This document shows, piece after piece, positions 10,879-24,100 of a stretch of DNA of 64,000 nucleotides. Position 1 is the stretch's first letter. Each line of letters opens with the position of its first letter. The position numbers and the translations under genes are program-made. The DNA is taken from the NCBI GenBank assembly GCA_025267735.1, contig CM046303.1, positions 41,801,380-41,865,379 of the forward strand, given 5' to 3'. Below the pieces are notes generated by a model that saw only the letters and a list, made by a program, of their open reading frames with translations, searched no databases and was not told the origin of the DNA. The stretch is from Mactra quadrangularis. Taxonomy: Eukaryota > Mollusca > Bivalvia > Venerida > Mactridae.

Positions 10879-11611
10879 AGTCAATGGTTTTACTTGCGGA
10901 ATGGTCTTAATATAGGGAACTTTCTTCTAAAAATAAGCATTTGAGACTTCAAACTTAAACTTCTTCATTTGATTAAACGCCTTTTTCTATATTACATATT
11001 CAATGGCCGGTTGTACAAAAGATAAATCATAAAAACTAAATAAGTAAAAACCCTCCACCATAAATATATAAAATAACACAGAACAAAATAAAATTCAATA
11101 CGCATGATGTTATAGAGTGTGATTATGCATTTGGTTTTCATATATCAAGTATTTTAACATCGTCAAAAAGTGTTTGCAATAACCAAAGTAGTCTTTAAAG
11201 TGAAACTGTAGCATTAAATTAAATTATCAACAAGCCGTACCATCCTCTTGTATCAACAAGCTAGATTATATTGTCGGATACTGAAAAAAATTATATCCTT
11301 TCTTTAGTATAGCTGACCAGATATTACGAATACAATATTATATCATTTTCATACATTATAGCTGCGATGTAGTCACCGAAGAGACATGTATATGGTAAAT
11401 CTGTACCAACTAAGCTTAAATCGAATTCATCATTCTAAAATCATACGATTTGTAACAAATTTAACTCTAAGACCGTTGCGCTATTAAAACCATCGCTTCT
11501 GATGGTCCTTATAATTGAACTTCACTGTACATTGTGCTTCTATTATCATAAAGTGCATACGTACTTACCATACATGTATATGTATAAGAGAATGTATGAT
11601 AAAGAAACATG
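10879..11611. other. No gene recognised
   Basis: AT-rich DNA with no conserved coding or repeat structure visible. Confidence 0.45.
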
Positions 11612-11893
11612 AACCTTTTTGGTGGGTTTTAACGCTGTAGCAACATACTGTAAAACAGGATGTAACGACCGTAAGTCAGCCTAATCACCATTCCTGGAAA
11701 TGCTAAATCTCTGGATGTAGCTGTTAGTCAGTTACTAGGCGTATACAGTGTGTAGTGATAGGAGTGAGAACGACTGGATGAATTATTTCATGACCAAACT
11801 CTAAGAAAGTAAGCCCCGCCCGAGAACCAAACCCACGACCCCTCGTTTAGTAGACCTGGGTGCTTTCGACTGAGCTGGCCGGGCGGGCTTTTC
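11612..11893 (-). mobile_element. tRNA-derived SINE, family 3
   Basis: On the minus strand the head runs AGCTCAGTCGAAAGCACC, then GAGGGGTCGTGGGTTTGGTT, followed by a body shared with 39228-39545. The shared parts include GCTAAATCTCTGGAT, AGCTGTTAGTCAG, TTTCATGACCAAACTC and a tail reading TGGGTTTTAACGCTGTAGCA in the plus direction. This is the most complete copy of the family here together with the one at 39 kb. Confidence 0.75.
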
Positions 11894-13149
11894 AAATGAA
11901 CTTCCTATTGCAAGAAAGAAGTAAGAAAAATTGAGCTTACCCTTCATTTGGACCACTTTAAGATCGTTTATTCCAAAGTAACAATCTAGTAACAACCACT
12001 AGCACACTGTTCTCGTACAACACTATTTAAAACACAATGTTCATTTAATTGTTTTCACTAATACACAATTGTATGGAAAGGAAAGTTAAAATGGAAAGTT
12101 TAAACACCTAGTTTATATTTGAGCTGACCTTTTAGAAATGATTATGATTGACCTGTATTTGAATTATCTTTGAAAGAGACTTGATTTCCGTATCATTATA
12201 TTGAAAAGTCTAGTCCTTACAAAGAACATTTAAAATATAGTCCAATTATAACACTCTCACTTATTTTACATATAACTGCATATAAAGTCCATGGTGGGCC
12301 GATATTTAACGATGAAACAAATGTAAACATATAATTATACTGCATGAATGCATCAACTCTTGTTTATTATCCAACTTAACTAATAAATCTTTTATGATAT
12401 GTACACTTTATAAACAAAACATGCCCTGTCTGAATATTAAACAATCCATCATGTCAACATACACATCTAAAATATTCCTTTATTTCCACCATTGGAGGTA
12501 TGTGCAGTTAAGCAGTTTAGCAGTAACAGAAGTTCATTTAAACTATCTTAACATAAAGTCATGCCTGACTTTAATGCTCCTGTATGCTGCTTTCAACCTT
12601 ATACTGCTGGTTCGTAGAAATCACATCTGCCGCAACTTTGACGTTCAATGCATCGTCAATGTGAACAGCTGACACACTTAAAACTCAATTTCATCTTTGT
12701 GATCGTAGAAAATCATAGTTAGCTTGATTTCTTTTCTTCTTTTACACCATTGGTTAGAAATAGATCAATAGAAATCCGCCTTCTTTGCAATGTACGATTT
12801 TATATTCAAAGGTATATTAATTATTCAATGCCGGGTATTGTATACATACGCACGATACTTGTAAGACCCAACACGGTGACCGAATTATAGGCTTTGGTGT
12901 TCGGTTTCTTAATATTAATTAAAGAAATGAACAAGCTGGTCTGCACCAGTTAATTGGTGACGTGGTAGGTCAGACATAAGATGAATTATTAAACATATGT
13001 CAAAAATGGTGAAACCTTTATAATTATTTCTATATTTTTTATAATAACCGATCTTGGCTATAGAAAGGTCATTGCACTTTTCAAATGTAAGTGTGATTAG
13101 GTTGACCAATATATAGTTAAAGTGTGGTGTCTGTTTCCATATACTTGTA
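11894..13149. other. No gene recognised
   Basis: AT-rich DNA. An open frame at 12394-12672 has no recognisable domain and no splice or start context, so it is not called. Confidence 0.45.
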
Positions 13150-13335
13150 CATGTTCAGCAGATTTTACAATTTTGTACGATAACCCCTGATCATTGAAAT
13201 CACCTTCAGGCAGGTGATTATTTGCAGTAACCATTTACACTTAAGTGCAGCGGAACAACTTAATGTAAATTTCCGTATCCATTTACACCAGGGTGGTGCG
13301 AAACAACTTAAGGTGAATTTCTCGCTCAAGGATAT
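13150..13335 (-). mobile_element. SINE family 1 copy with a duplicated central domain
   Basis: The reverse complement has CCTTGAGCGAGAAATT, then CCTGGTGTAAATGGATAC, then a second related block AAGTGTAAATGGTTAC, then a 3' part GATCAGGGGTTATCGTA like the copy at 4205-4475. Each block is preceded by ACTTAAG/CTTAAGTTGTT-type sequence, so the central domain appears tandemly doubled. Confidence 0.55.
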
Positions 13336-14194
13336 TAGCAGCAGCAGGAGTTATTCTGTTATTTTCTGTGTTATTCAAAGACGGCTAACTTATGCACAAA
13401 AATCCTAACACTATATATAGAGAGTATTATGTTAAAAACATGTTTTGGTTTATAAAAAGAAAAGATATTTTTAAAATTTAAAAAGAAGTTTAATGCTGTT
13501 TTCGGATCTCATTAGCTTGGATCGTCTTATAAGAGAAGAGGTGTATTTTGTTGTTGAAATTTCGAACTTTCTTGTAATAAAAAATACTATGGCATTTGTG
13601 GGTTCATGTAGGATTTTAGTGGTACATAGAAATTCGATGCTAAGTGGGAAACTAAATATTTAAAAAGAAAAGAAAAACGCTGTTTAAAGGTTTTTTTTGG
13701 GCCTTTTTTCTTCAGTAAAACATCATACTTTTTTCGCTGATTGTTACTAAAATCTTTGAGACCCCCAAATCATACATTTGTATATTTTCATAATATTTTT
13801 ATCACCTCGGACTAGGTTATAAATGCATTATATGAACAATACATTTGTTAGTAAATATCGTAATCAAAAAAGCAACCCTGTCAACAAAAACATTTTTGTA
13901 CACACGAATAGTTTAAACATGTATAAATAGTACTTTAGCGCAGATTTTCATTGGATTTGTTCACCAGCCCACGTGTATATGCGGTGCAACAAAAATTACT
14001 GTCATGTTTGGTAAAGAAAAAAGTTGTCCTTTTTATTGCATGAATTTCTTTCCTTTTTAATGGCTTATTGTATAGCTCTTATTTGTGTAATGATTGCATT
14101 ACGGTTGTTACGAGAAAATGACGCTAAATCAAACATTAATTTTAGAGCCTTTTTGTCAATAATTTCACAAAAACGTGTCTTATTTACATATATG
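13336..14194. other. No gene recognised
   Basis: AT-rich DNA with homopolymer runs and no gene or clear repeat. Confidence 0.45.
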
Positions 14195-14590
14195 CAATGC
14201 AATACAATTCAATGCAATACAATTAGATACAACACAATGCAATAAAATGCAACAAAAGCAAAAGCAAAAGCAAAAGCAAAAGCAAAAGCAAAAGCAAAAG
14301 CAAAAGCAAAAGAAATACAATACAATACAATACAATACAATACAATACAATACAATACAATACAATACAATACAATGCAATGCAATGCAATGCAATGCAA
14401 TGCAATGCAATGCAATGCAATGCAATGCAATGCAATGCAATGCAATTGCAATGCAATGCAATGCAATGATACACACCGCAACGACACGCCACTCCACGCC
14501 ACTCCACTCCACGCCACTCCACGCCCCACCAAGCAACGCAACGCAACATAACGCAACACAACACAATACAACACAATGCAATAAAATACT
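14195..14590. repeat. Composite microsatellite: AATAC/AATGC pentamers and CAAAAG hexamers
   Basis: In order: mixed AATGC/AATAC/AATTC pentamers (about 14195-14255), a run of about 10 CAAAAG hexamers (about 14255-14310), about 14 AATAC pentamers, about 20 AATGC pentamers with one ATTGC interruption near 14445, then degenerate CCACGCCACT/ACGCA pentamers to about 14575. The long open frames on both strands here are by-products of the periodicity. Confidence 0.95.
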
Positions 14591-16263
14591 GTGGTTATTA
14601 ATTTGATGTACAATGTAGATAGTACTTAAACATAATCAGGTTTCAGGACTATTGATAACTTAGTTGATGTAATACTTCGTATACTAATAGGCCTAAAGTA
14701 CAATTGTTTTATTGATCACCAGAGAACAAACGTAAATGAAGTTAATTTGATCATTGTTGGTCGATAGGTCTAACCTACAGAGACTTTAAGGCGGGACGTT
14801 TGGTACAATAGGGTGTGCGCAGGAATTTGAATCTGGCGTCCCAAATAGGTCACCGGTTTGACACCCACCCTGTATAGTTCTGCCTTCTATGAATATTTGA
14901 CAATAATAACAAATTCCACTCATTTATAAGGTTTATGGAGAAAATATCTGCCTTGTGGAAGCGTATGTGAGGAGAACTAGGTTATGTCATTCTCGTACTC
15001 CGAGGTTATCAAGATTATTGAGAATCCTACTAGACTCTGGGTACAAGAATGGGTTATTCGAGCTAGCGTCCGTAAAATGACCATAATTAGCGATAACACG
15101 GCGTTAACCCCAACCATGGTCAAAAGTTTTTTCAGCATTTACTAAAATGTCATCTAAAAGTATCATAGACTGCATCACAGTGTTTACTTCCAGGCGCGTT
15201 TATGTTGCAAGCGTTTTCTGATTTGTCGTTCTTTTTTATGTCATTAAATCAAAGACAGGCGTCACGGACCCGGCTATTTTTTCTTGATATGAATTTGATG
15301 TGACTTTTGTATCGACTATACCTGTTTTGATGGTGGCTTCAAATCGGCTTTCAAGGTAATTACTCGGCGTATACAAAAGGTTTTGGTGTCATTCGAAAGA
15401 GTAAGGCCTTAGCTCCGCGTGCATGTATAAATATGTGAAATAAATCTATTTATGATAGAGAAACTTTCCTTTAACTAAACTTGGTTAAAAACTACTATTT
15501 GTGTGTAACATACCTGATATGTTAGTCTCCTTTGCATGGCTAAAATCATTCGTGAATGTAGTATGTATTCATAGTGTTTTGATTAGGGGCCGTGCCGACC
15601 ACCTGTGATCAGTAGCCTCCAAGTCTGTATCCTGATTACTATTAGGACTATCGAGGCTTATCTAAATAATAAAAAATGTATTTTTTAAACAATACTTGTG
15701 ATAGATATTTAATTAATTCAAGACAGCCTATATCCGTTTTGAATTATTTATGCTAGTGTTCAAGAAGGGTTTGAGATAAAAAAGAAAGTCGGTAATACGA
15801 TGAGAGGTATCAAGTTCATCCATTTTAGATAGACGATCTATAAAGCCAGATATAGAAGAAGTCTAGGGTCCTATTTTTACATGATGCATAAGAAATTAAT
15901 TAAGTCACGCGATTATATCATTGATTTTTTATTACCTTATTTCATGATATTGTGTTTATCTTGTTTTTTTTCTAATCGAATGGGGACTTGGGAAAGTATT
16001 AAAACTTTATGCCAAGAACAGGAAACTACGGTATACAGTGAATATTTTGTTGGTGTTAATGCGGTCCTTCATTGGTAACTTCGCTTTGAATGTTCCCTCA
16101 GTCTCACATCCAGTTGCCTGCCTGGCTCGCCAATTAATATAGTCACTAAAAATCATACTACATGAGGAATTTATAATAAAGTAAAGTAAAAAGGCCAAGT
16201 TAAGTTATAGCATTATTACATCGCATAATTTACTTGTCAAGATAGATCTACCTTGTCAGTTAG
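14591..16263. other. No gene recognised
   Basis: AT-rich DNA with no supported exon. A faint tRNA-like block at about 14795-14875 is too weak to call. Confidence 0.45.
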
Positions 16264-16317
16264 ACAGAGTTACTTCCCTTTTATATACACATTGTTGATA
16301 CAGAGTTACTTCCCTTT
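16264..16317. repeat. Two copies of ACAGAGTTACTTCCCTTT
   Basis: Identical 18-mers at 16264-16281 and 16300-16317, 36 bases apart. The reverse complement, AAAGGGAAGTAACTCTGT, resembles the GGGAGGTAACTTG motif in the hairpin at 9846-9952. Confidence 0.8.
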
Positions 16318-16631
16318 AATCCATTGACGACTTGTTACTGTAGCGCGCTGAAATGGTTGCAGACATAGGGTTCGGTCTTGCCTGGGATTTATATATGTTA
16401 TATAAAATCCCTGGTCTTGCACCAGATTTGCTTTATGCTCGCAAGTGTAATATAATGCAACAGGTTTACGTAAAGCAAAGTGCTCGAATGGCGTCTAGGC
16501 GCGTAATAGCCAAAAACAAAGCACCCATTTCCGTATATAAACAGAAATTTTAGGCTGGTTCATGCATCAGACTGAACCATGAAAATCTTTAAATCTATAT
16601 ACAAAATATAAATTACTTTTTGGTTCAGCAT

Positions 16632-16775
16632 AGGCCACGACAAATTGATCATATGTTCTATGGATTCGCTCGCACCTTAATTTTGACGGTTTTTACAAAA
16701 AAAAATATTTTTATTTCCTCGCTCGCTCATAAAAATTTGGTCAAACCGCTATATAAAGCAACTGAATTCAGATTT
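16632..16775 (+). repeat. Dispersed repeat, copy 1
   Basis: It shares GATCATATGTTCTATG, TTTTTATTTCCTCGCT and TCATAAAAATTTGGTCAAA with the reverse complement of 38900-39055. It is an unclassified interspersed repeat. Confidence 0.7.
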
Positions 16776-16869
16776 TTGATGGCTGCAATTCAGCAGAACA
16801 TTTTAAGTATGAGAACATTAATTGATAGCATCTACTTTTATTATCAACTTGTTACTTATACTAGGTCCG

Positions 16870-17050
16870 TCGGTGAGTGACAACTGTCCTACGTGATTAA
16901 AAATCAGTGGTAGGAGGAAGAATGATCGTAAAAATTATTTCATGACCAAACTCGGTGAAACTATTATGTCACGTCCGGGAATCGAACCAACGATGGACTC
17001 CTTGTTTAACACATCTATGGTGGGCATCCCTGGTGGTCTTCTGTTAGGGA
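16870..17050 (-). mobile_element. tRNA-derived SINE, family 3, truncated
   Basis: It shares GTGACAACTG(T/C)CCTA, GGTAGGAGGAAGAATG and TTTCATGACCAAACTC with the family 3 copies. The tRNA-like head, including CCGGGAATCGAACC, faces right. Confidence 0.65.
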
Positions 17051-17501
17051 CAAAGTCTCTTTATAATTTTCCTAAGTGTATCTTTACTGGCACGGGCTTT
17101 CTGATGGAGACTATTTTTCTAATCAGTCTCCTTATTTAGATATCAATCAAAGGATAACCAACCCTGGTCTATCTGGGAACATAATACTACATCCCCGCAC
17201 CAGATTGGTCGCCAGTATACATTGGTATTTTAAAGTTTCTTACTGTGATCTGTAGCATTGCTATCTTTGTTACACTTTAATATTCGTCAAAGTAATATTT
17301 CTGGCTAAGTAAATAAAGACAGTATATATAGAAATATATAGTGTTCTACATGCATGTATTTAGAACTTTGAAGTCTTCTGCCAACTCAGACATCCATCTA
17401 TTGGGTAAGTATTTTATCCACATATGAGGATGGCTATATATTCTTTACATATTTTTGAATTTATACGGCTAATCTAAAAATGGATTATTTTACAAATATA
17501 C
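17051..17501. other. No gene recognised
   Basis: AT-rich DNA between a SINE and the candidate first exon of the USP22-like gene. Confidence 0.45.
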
Positions 17502-17711
17502 ATGCTGATTCTTAACCTTGATCATGAGCATGAGACAAATAAGAAAGTGAATCTGACCATTAAATTTATATCCCTCACGCCTAAGACAAAACTGAAAGTA
17601 GCCGGAAGTACCCATCCTGCGCAGTGTGTGCATGCGCATAGTCAACAACAAATGTTCAAACAAGACACATTTCGATATGGACTTCAAAGCTATTTTATGC
17701 GACTGAAAAAG
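17502..17711 (+). CDS. Candidate first coding exon of the USP22-like gene
   Basis: An open frame from ATG 17502 contains Cys-Val-His (residues 42-44), matching the CxH zinc-ligand pair at the start of the USP22 ZnF-UBP finger. It continues with MFKQDTFRYGLQSYFMRLKK, which resembles the following FKxDxW...L..IYxxF helix. Ending at AAG 17711, it would join in frame (phase 0) to the finger exon at 18173. However, the next bases are CTATGA rather than a GT donor, and TGA at 17715 stops the frame. A single C-to-G change at 17712 would give a normal donor. GC-rich NRF1-like sequence (TGCATGCGCA) near 17630 might instead mark a promoter, with ATG 17652 as start. The assignment is tentative. Confidence 0.35.
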
Positions 17712-18172
17712 CTATGACCTTAAGTGGTTGTCCTCATCTGAAGGCCTTAAAGTCTGAAAGGGGTACTGACTCGTACAAAATCATACATGCGTGTTTTATA
17801 AGCTGCAAAACTCCGGACGCAAGACGTCGCAAGGTGACTAAGATTTTCACGTTTTCAATTTGACAGCTGATTGAAAAAGAATGGATTTAAATTTGGCTAA
17901 CTCAATATGACTCAACTAATGAGTGCTTTAATAAATGTCATGCCATAATACTTTGAAAAAATGTTTATTTTTCATACATGCCGTTTCAGACAATAATAAG
18001 ATTGTTAAATGTGCCACACCTTTTTCTCGAGCCTTTGTGTCAATCTCATCTCCATTCATTTGTGACTGAAATGCATTTAAATGTTTAAATTTTGATAACT
18101 ATTTCACACAAATATAAGCATTTTTATGACTTTAGAGATCATTTACTATTCTAAAATATCTTTTCATTTCAG

Positions 18173-21100
18173 GCACGTCATGGTGTTTGTCACACATGTC
18201 GTGTACATGATATACGCTTGCATGCCTGTCTTTCATGTGTTTACTTTGGATGCTATGAAGGAAACCACATTCAAGACCATGCGTATGTCAACGAACATTG
18301 GCTAGGTTTGTTTGAATTTACTATACAGACTTTTTAATTCTAATTCACTTGGTTTGGAATCAAAGTGTTACTCTATTTCTGAGTGCATTTTTTTTTGTTA
18401 GTCATACACCATAATTCCAGTCACCGCAGCTAAATACAATGCCTACCACAATTCCTCAACATTTCTGTATAGTTAATGGTCAAGTCGAGTTGTCTTTGGC
18501 CATACTTCTTTTCTTGGTTGTTTCAAGATTGGAGACCTAATTGACAATCTGAGAAAATACTGCTGCGGAAAGTGAAGTGTGTGCCATTTCAAAATAAAAT
18601 ACATTGACTTGGAACATGTGATGGATTAAATTATGTATTATGTTTTCTTGTGAAAAATATGTCTTGTATCATTTCAGCTGTTGACATGACTTATGGCATG
18701 ATAAACTGTGTAATAAATGATAAACAATTAATCCATTACAGGACAGTGTATGAAAATATTCTATCTGCCCTCTATATATTTCATTTCAAGTCTCAATAAA
18801 TAGTTCATTTCGATTGAACATATTCATTTTATGTGTTGTTTTTTCAGGTGTTTTGAACCAATTTGTTGCATGGCAACCAAATCATAAAGAATTAGACCTC
18901 TTAAAAAAGAATACTAAAAGAAGAAGAGTGGAAGAATGTTCTACTATAGGTACATGTTTCAATAACCTGATTATCATCTATTTACTCATTATTTTTTATG
19001 CTGAGTCAACAAAAAATAAGGTCATTTTACAGGGACTAGAAAACCTGAGCAAGCACATTTTGACCTTTGTGTGAAACCCATACTCTTTTACGCTTCTATA
19101 AGGCCTGCAACTTTACAAATATACCTTATCTATGAAGGAAAATTGACAAAATTGGCATTCTTACACGTAGGGGTATAACCTAGCTGGGTGGGATTTAAAT
19201 CATTCTTGTACCTCTTTTGTGGGACTAGATTCAAAAACCATGGCATGCTACCAATGCGCTATGGTTTATTTACTCATTGATAAACGAGATTGCATGTGCT
19301 TTCACATATACATTTGAAAATATAAGACTGGTGAGATAGAGGGAGATTGATTGCAAATTTATCACTATGACATTTTAAATATTTGAAGAGTAATAAGTTT
19401 GCAAACACAGAAAATATTAGATCAATTGTTTTGACATAAAAAGAATCCAGAAAAATCGCACACCAGTCTTCGCCTTAACGCACATGCCCTAAGTCTGGTG
19501 CTAGTGAAAACTGATTCAGGCTAGTAAAATATCTTATTTCATATATGAGTCTAATTGAAAATGTTGCCAGTTACTATATTACATAATACATTGAGCTACA
19601 AAATTAGAAAATGAAGTGGTTGTTCGAACAGATCATTTTAAGAGCTAGCACTCTATCTCATTTGAAGAATTTAGCTGCCTAAAAGAATTCGTTGGTTGTC
19701 TGAACTGTAAAGTGGTTTTCCTGGGCAAGCAGACAACCATTAATTTCTTAGACTGAGCTAGTGTGTGTAAAATTTGTAGGCAGAGACTAGCAAACCATTC
19801 TTGAATTGTTATTTTTCAGTTATGTTCATTTTATAGGCTATTTTTCCCTTCTATTTCAGGATTGCGAGGACTTATAAATTTAGGAAATACATGTTTTATG
19901 AACTCTATTGTACAATCTTTAATACATACCCCGGTGCTAAGAGAATATTTTATAGCTGATAAACATGTGTGTCAAATTGCCAAAGAAGGAATTGAACAAT
20001 GTCTTGTGTGTGAATTGTCAAGAATCTTCCAAGAGGTCCCTGAAAATTGCCATGAATTGTTTTTCACAGTTAGGGACTGCATATCTGTATCCATTGTTTT
20101 TGCTCTTTTATTGTATGAATCCTTAACATTAAGGATGAAGCTCTGAGTAACTGACAAGGGATTTCTTTGGGATCCCTGCTAAAAACAGTTGGTATCAAAC
20201 CATGATAAACATAACGATAATGATTGTCAGTGTTCACTACCGATGTTCATTATCACTGGACATTTAGTTGAACAGCATGAAGTTTTTAATGGACTAAATG
20301 AAATTTTGCTGGACCAAAATGTTCTTCAGAGATATGCTAAAACATGAGTTTCATCAGTGCTCCAGCTAGCCCTTTTCAGCAGGGCGCCACACCCTGCCCT
20401 TGAAACCTGATGCCCTGCCCCTTTTCAGAATGACCTGCCATATTTTTGACCCAAGAAAATCATAAAATTCAAAGATCATTATCAGTTATTATCCATACAG
20501 GAATAAATTCAACTGTTGTTTACGTCATAGTTTATAGCAATAGAAATTGTTATAGTCTTATTTTATTAACCTGTCACTCATACATAATTTCATGGTGTGT
20601 ACACGCTCTAAAATAAACACTCTATTTATAGTTTGTAAACTAGATTAAGAGTGTGTACACACTGTGAAATTATATTCATGTGTGACAGGTTAATAAAATA
20701 GGACTATAATCTGTTAAATGAGGGGATACATGTCATCCATTTATATTGAATGTGGAAAATGGCCGCTGTAATAAGGGGATCTGTCAGACCACTTTTGACT
20801 TACATTATTACTTGAGACTGAGGATGATGATTGTATAATGTAAAATTATATATTTTCTATTTACAGTTTTATTCTGGAATTAGTTCTACATACATTCCAT
20901 TTAGATTATTACATCTAGTATGGACAAGTGCTAGACATTTAGCTGGTTATGAACAACAAGATGCTCATGAGTTTCTTATTGCTGCTTTAGATCTGTTACA
21001 CAGACATTGCATAGGTAGTTGTACAATATCCTGACTATTTCTAACTTAATAATTGTACTCCCCCCCCCCAAAAAAAAAATACGGAGGGGTGCTTATAGGA

Positions 21101-24100
21101 AGCAGCTTGTCGGTCGGTTGTTTTGTAGCTTTTTCATGTCCACCCAATTTCTTAGCACCTATTTTACGGATTTGATTCAAACTTCACACATATACCAGAT
21201 ATCAGGCAAACATGTGCATATTCCATTTTGGTCATATTTACGGAGTTATTGTCCTTTGATGAAAATCTTGTCGGCTCAATTTCTTGACCCTAAATTTCTT
21301 GACTAACACCTGTTTTGGGGTATTTTATCACATTCAGTGATGGTTCAAGTTTAGTTTCTTATATATTATAACTGGATAGGGGCCTGGGGCTTGTTCAAAA
21401 CAGTATCCTGTAGTACTTAATTTCGACACATCTTTATTACGACGCCATTTTTGTTTTGGCCTCGATTTCGATTTTGGGTCACCCTGTGACGTCATTCCTG
21501 TGCATTTCTGTTAGTAAGCAGTACAGTGATTTCTCACCGCCAAATGTGGAGAGTCAGGGATTTTGGGGGACTCTTTTCATACTTTTTCCCGTGAAACACT
21601 GAAAAATGGTGTTTTTTCTTATTACTAACAGAGTATAGTTTTGAAAATGTCGTTTTCTCAAAAAATAATAGATATGACAGACAGATTGGCGTCCCTTGTT
21701 TCTCGCTATTTTAAGAAAGTCACGTGACAGGTAGTGTACTTTTGTTTTGGTAAGATTAAAAATAAAAACAAATCAAATGCATCGTTTCTCTGTACTCTCA
21801 TGTCAGCCATATTGGAAATCTCCACTTGACATATTTTTCTTTCTTGATTTCTATGATAGCTTTCAGTTATTGATAAAGGTTGTAAAAGATGGACAAATGA
21901 ATACAATATTTAAAGTTAGGGTCATTTGTTAGTTGAAGCCTTATTTTGTAACGGTATACCGTCATAGTTTCTTATGTGCGTCGGAACTAAGTACACTAGG
22001 ATATATACTGACTGAAGTTCCTGCTATTCAAACTTGTATATAATGTGTAAGATAGCAGCAAACTTCACCACTATTTACGAAATATCTATTTCCTTTTTCA
22101 ATGAATGATGAAAGGTAACCTTGCCCTGTGAAAATATGAAACACCAAAATGATGAGAAGAAAATTTAATGATGGGTATTTACACAATGTATATATGAATA
22201 GAAAAGGTTAAGAAAAACAGAATATTTGTCTATTGGGTGTTCTCTTGTAAATCCAGATAATTATATTTTTACCTCTGATTTCCCTCAATTCATATAGTAT
22301 GGTTAATTGATAATATGTAACAGAATAATTTACAGTCATAGAAATTCTATTAAAATTTGCAAGCAAGTCGGGCTAGTAATTTGTTAGCACAATAGTATTT
22401 TTACTAGCCTTAACTTTTACATAAAAGTTGTTCTATAAACACACAAGAAATTGATAGGTAAAGACAGTGTAACAAAAAAGACTTGGTCTTTCACATTTTA
22501 TTCATAAGAATACACAAAAATCAATTTTGTAATCTGCACCTCTGCAAAATCACACTCTAGTCATAGAAATTCAGATTAAAATTTGCCAGCAAGTCTGGCT
22601 AGTAATTAAGAAATTTTAACAAGCCCCATGGAAAAAACTAGTTTTTTTGCTGTGGGGCTAGTATGAAAATCAACCACTGAATTTAGACTAGTGCTCCAGA
22701 AAAGTTAAATTGATGACTGTTGATTGATATGTCATTGATGTTTGGTATATTTTTATACTATATATATTTTAAGCTGGAGCTAATGGTAGAAGTACAAGTA
22801 GTCCACATAATTGTCATTGTATAATAGATCAGATATTTACTGGTGGTTTACAATCAGATGTTACATGTCAACAGTGCAAGTAAGTCTATTTTGTAGTCTC
22901 TTTGTTTTATAAACCATGTGCCCGTATTATCAACATTCTTACGACCAAATTAAACCGTTATACACTTAACCCTCACTAAACGACCACCCTGATTCAAGAA
23001 CCACAGCGCTAAAAAGACCTTTTTTGAAAAGAACGGAATTTTTTGTTCAGTATTTAATGATCTATTACCCCGAAATTAGGACCACACCGCTACTCCGTAA
23101 TACAACCACTTTTTGCTGACAGAACGCTTTAAATGCGTTAGTGGGCTGACTGGGAGGTCACTATTACACCAGCAGGCCCTCAGTGGTGTGTACCATTTCT
23201 TATATTATACTGCAAATTTTTAACACTTGATTTTTTGCAAAAGCAAAAGAATAAAAATTGTTTAACATTTAATAAGTGAAAATAAATAGCATAAATTTTG
23301 TTTACATGGTGCCAAGCAATTTTGCTTGGTGAAAATTACACCGTGGGTTACATGCCACTAAACAAGCATTTAATGATATTGGCTAGATATGATGTCAGCA
23401 GGCCACTATCACATAGTGATGGCCCGCTGCCGAAGTATGGTAAAATAAAGCTTTCTATGTTCTATATGTAAAGAAGAAGCAATTTTATGTAAGGTATAAT
23501 ATATTTCAGTAATGTATCAACTACTATAGACCCTATATGGGATATATCATTAGATCTTGGTCCAGGTTTATTTAACAATGGCTCAAATCCTTCACCTTTG
23601 ACAGGTATGTGATGGTGATTTTATTTGTATAATGTTGTAATAATCAATAAATTAGCATTGGACATTTTTATGAATATTTTCTGCTTTTGGTCTACAAAGA
23701 TTATTGCCAGTCACTACAAAACATGGCCGACCAAAAGACAAATCCTGTAAAAAATTAGAACTATAGGTTGCAGGACCAACTGTATAGCAAATAATTTGAT
23801 CTCATCAACAGCTTTCAATCCATCAAAATATGTAAAATGTCTCCAGTCCTGTGAGATTTGTCCTGTAAAAGATTGATTTTCAAAGGACCTACTGTCCATT
23901 ATGTCCAGTAATAAACTGCTAAGTTTTGCGGTGACTGATAAGATTGCTGTAAGATCATTTGTTGTTTGACCTCTATGAAACTTGGTCATATAGCCTTGAG
24001 TAATTGGCCTGATTTGTTGCTGTTCTTGTGTCTTTACCCACCAGCCTGAAGCCTGGGGGTTGTTAAAATTCTTCCAAGCTAGTGATAACTAGCTAACTTT

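Noticed and set aside
14175..14613. Several 117-143 codon open frames on both strands in the microsatellite
   Set aside because: They consist only of pentamer/hexamer repeat translations (CIALH, QKQKQ and similar) and overlap in multiple frames, so they are composition artefacts.
23714..23989. 91-codon minus-strand open frame in a USP22-like intron
   Set aside because: No domain, and it lies wholly in an intron without splice support.
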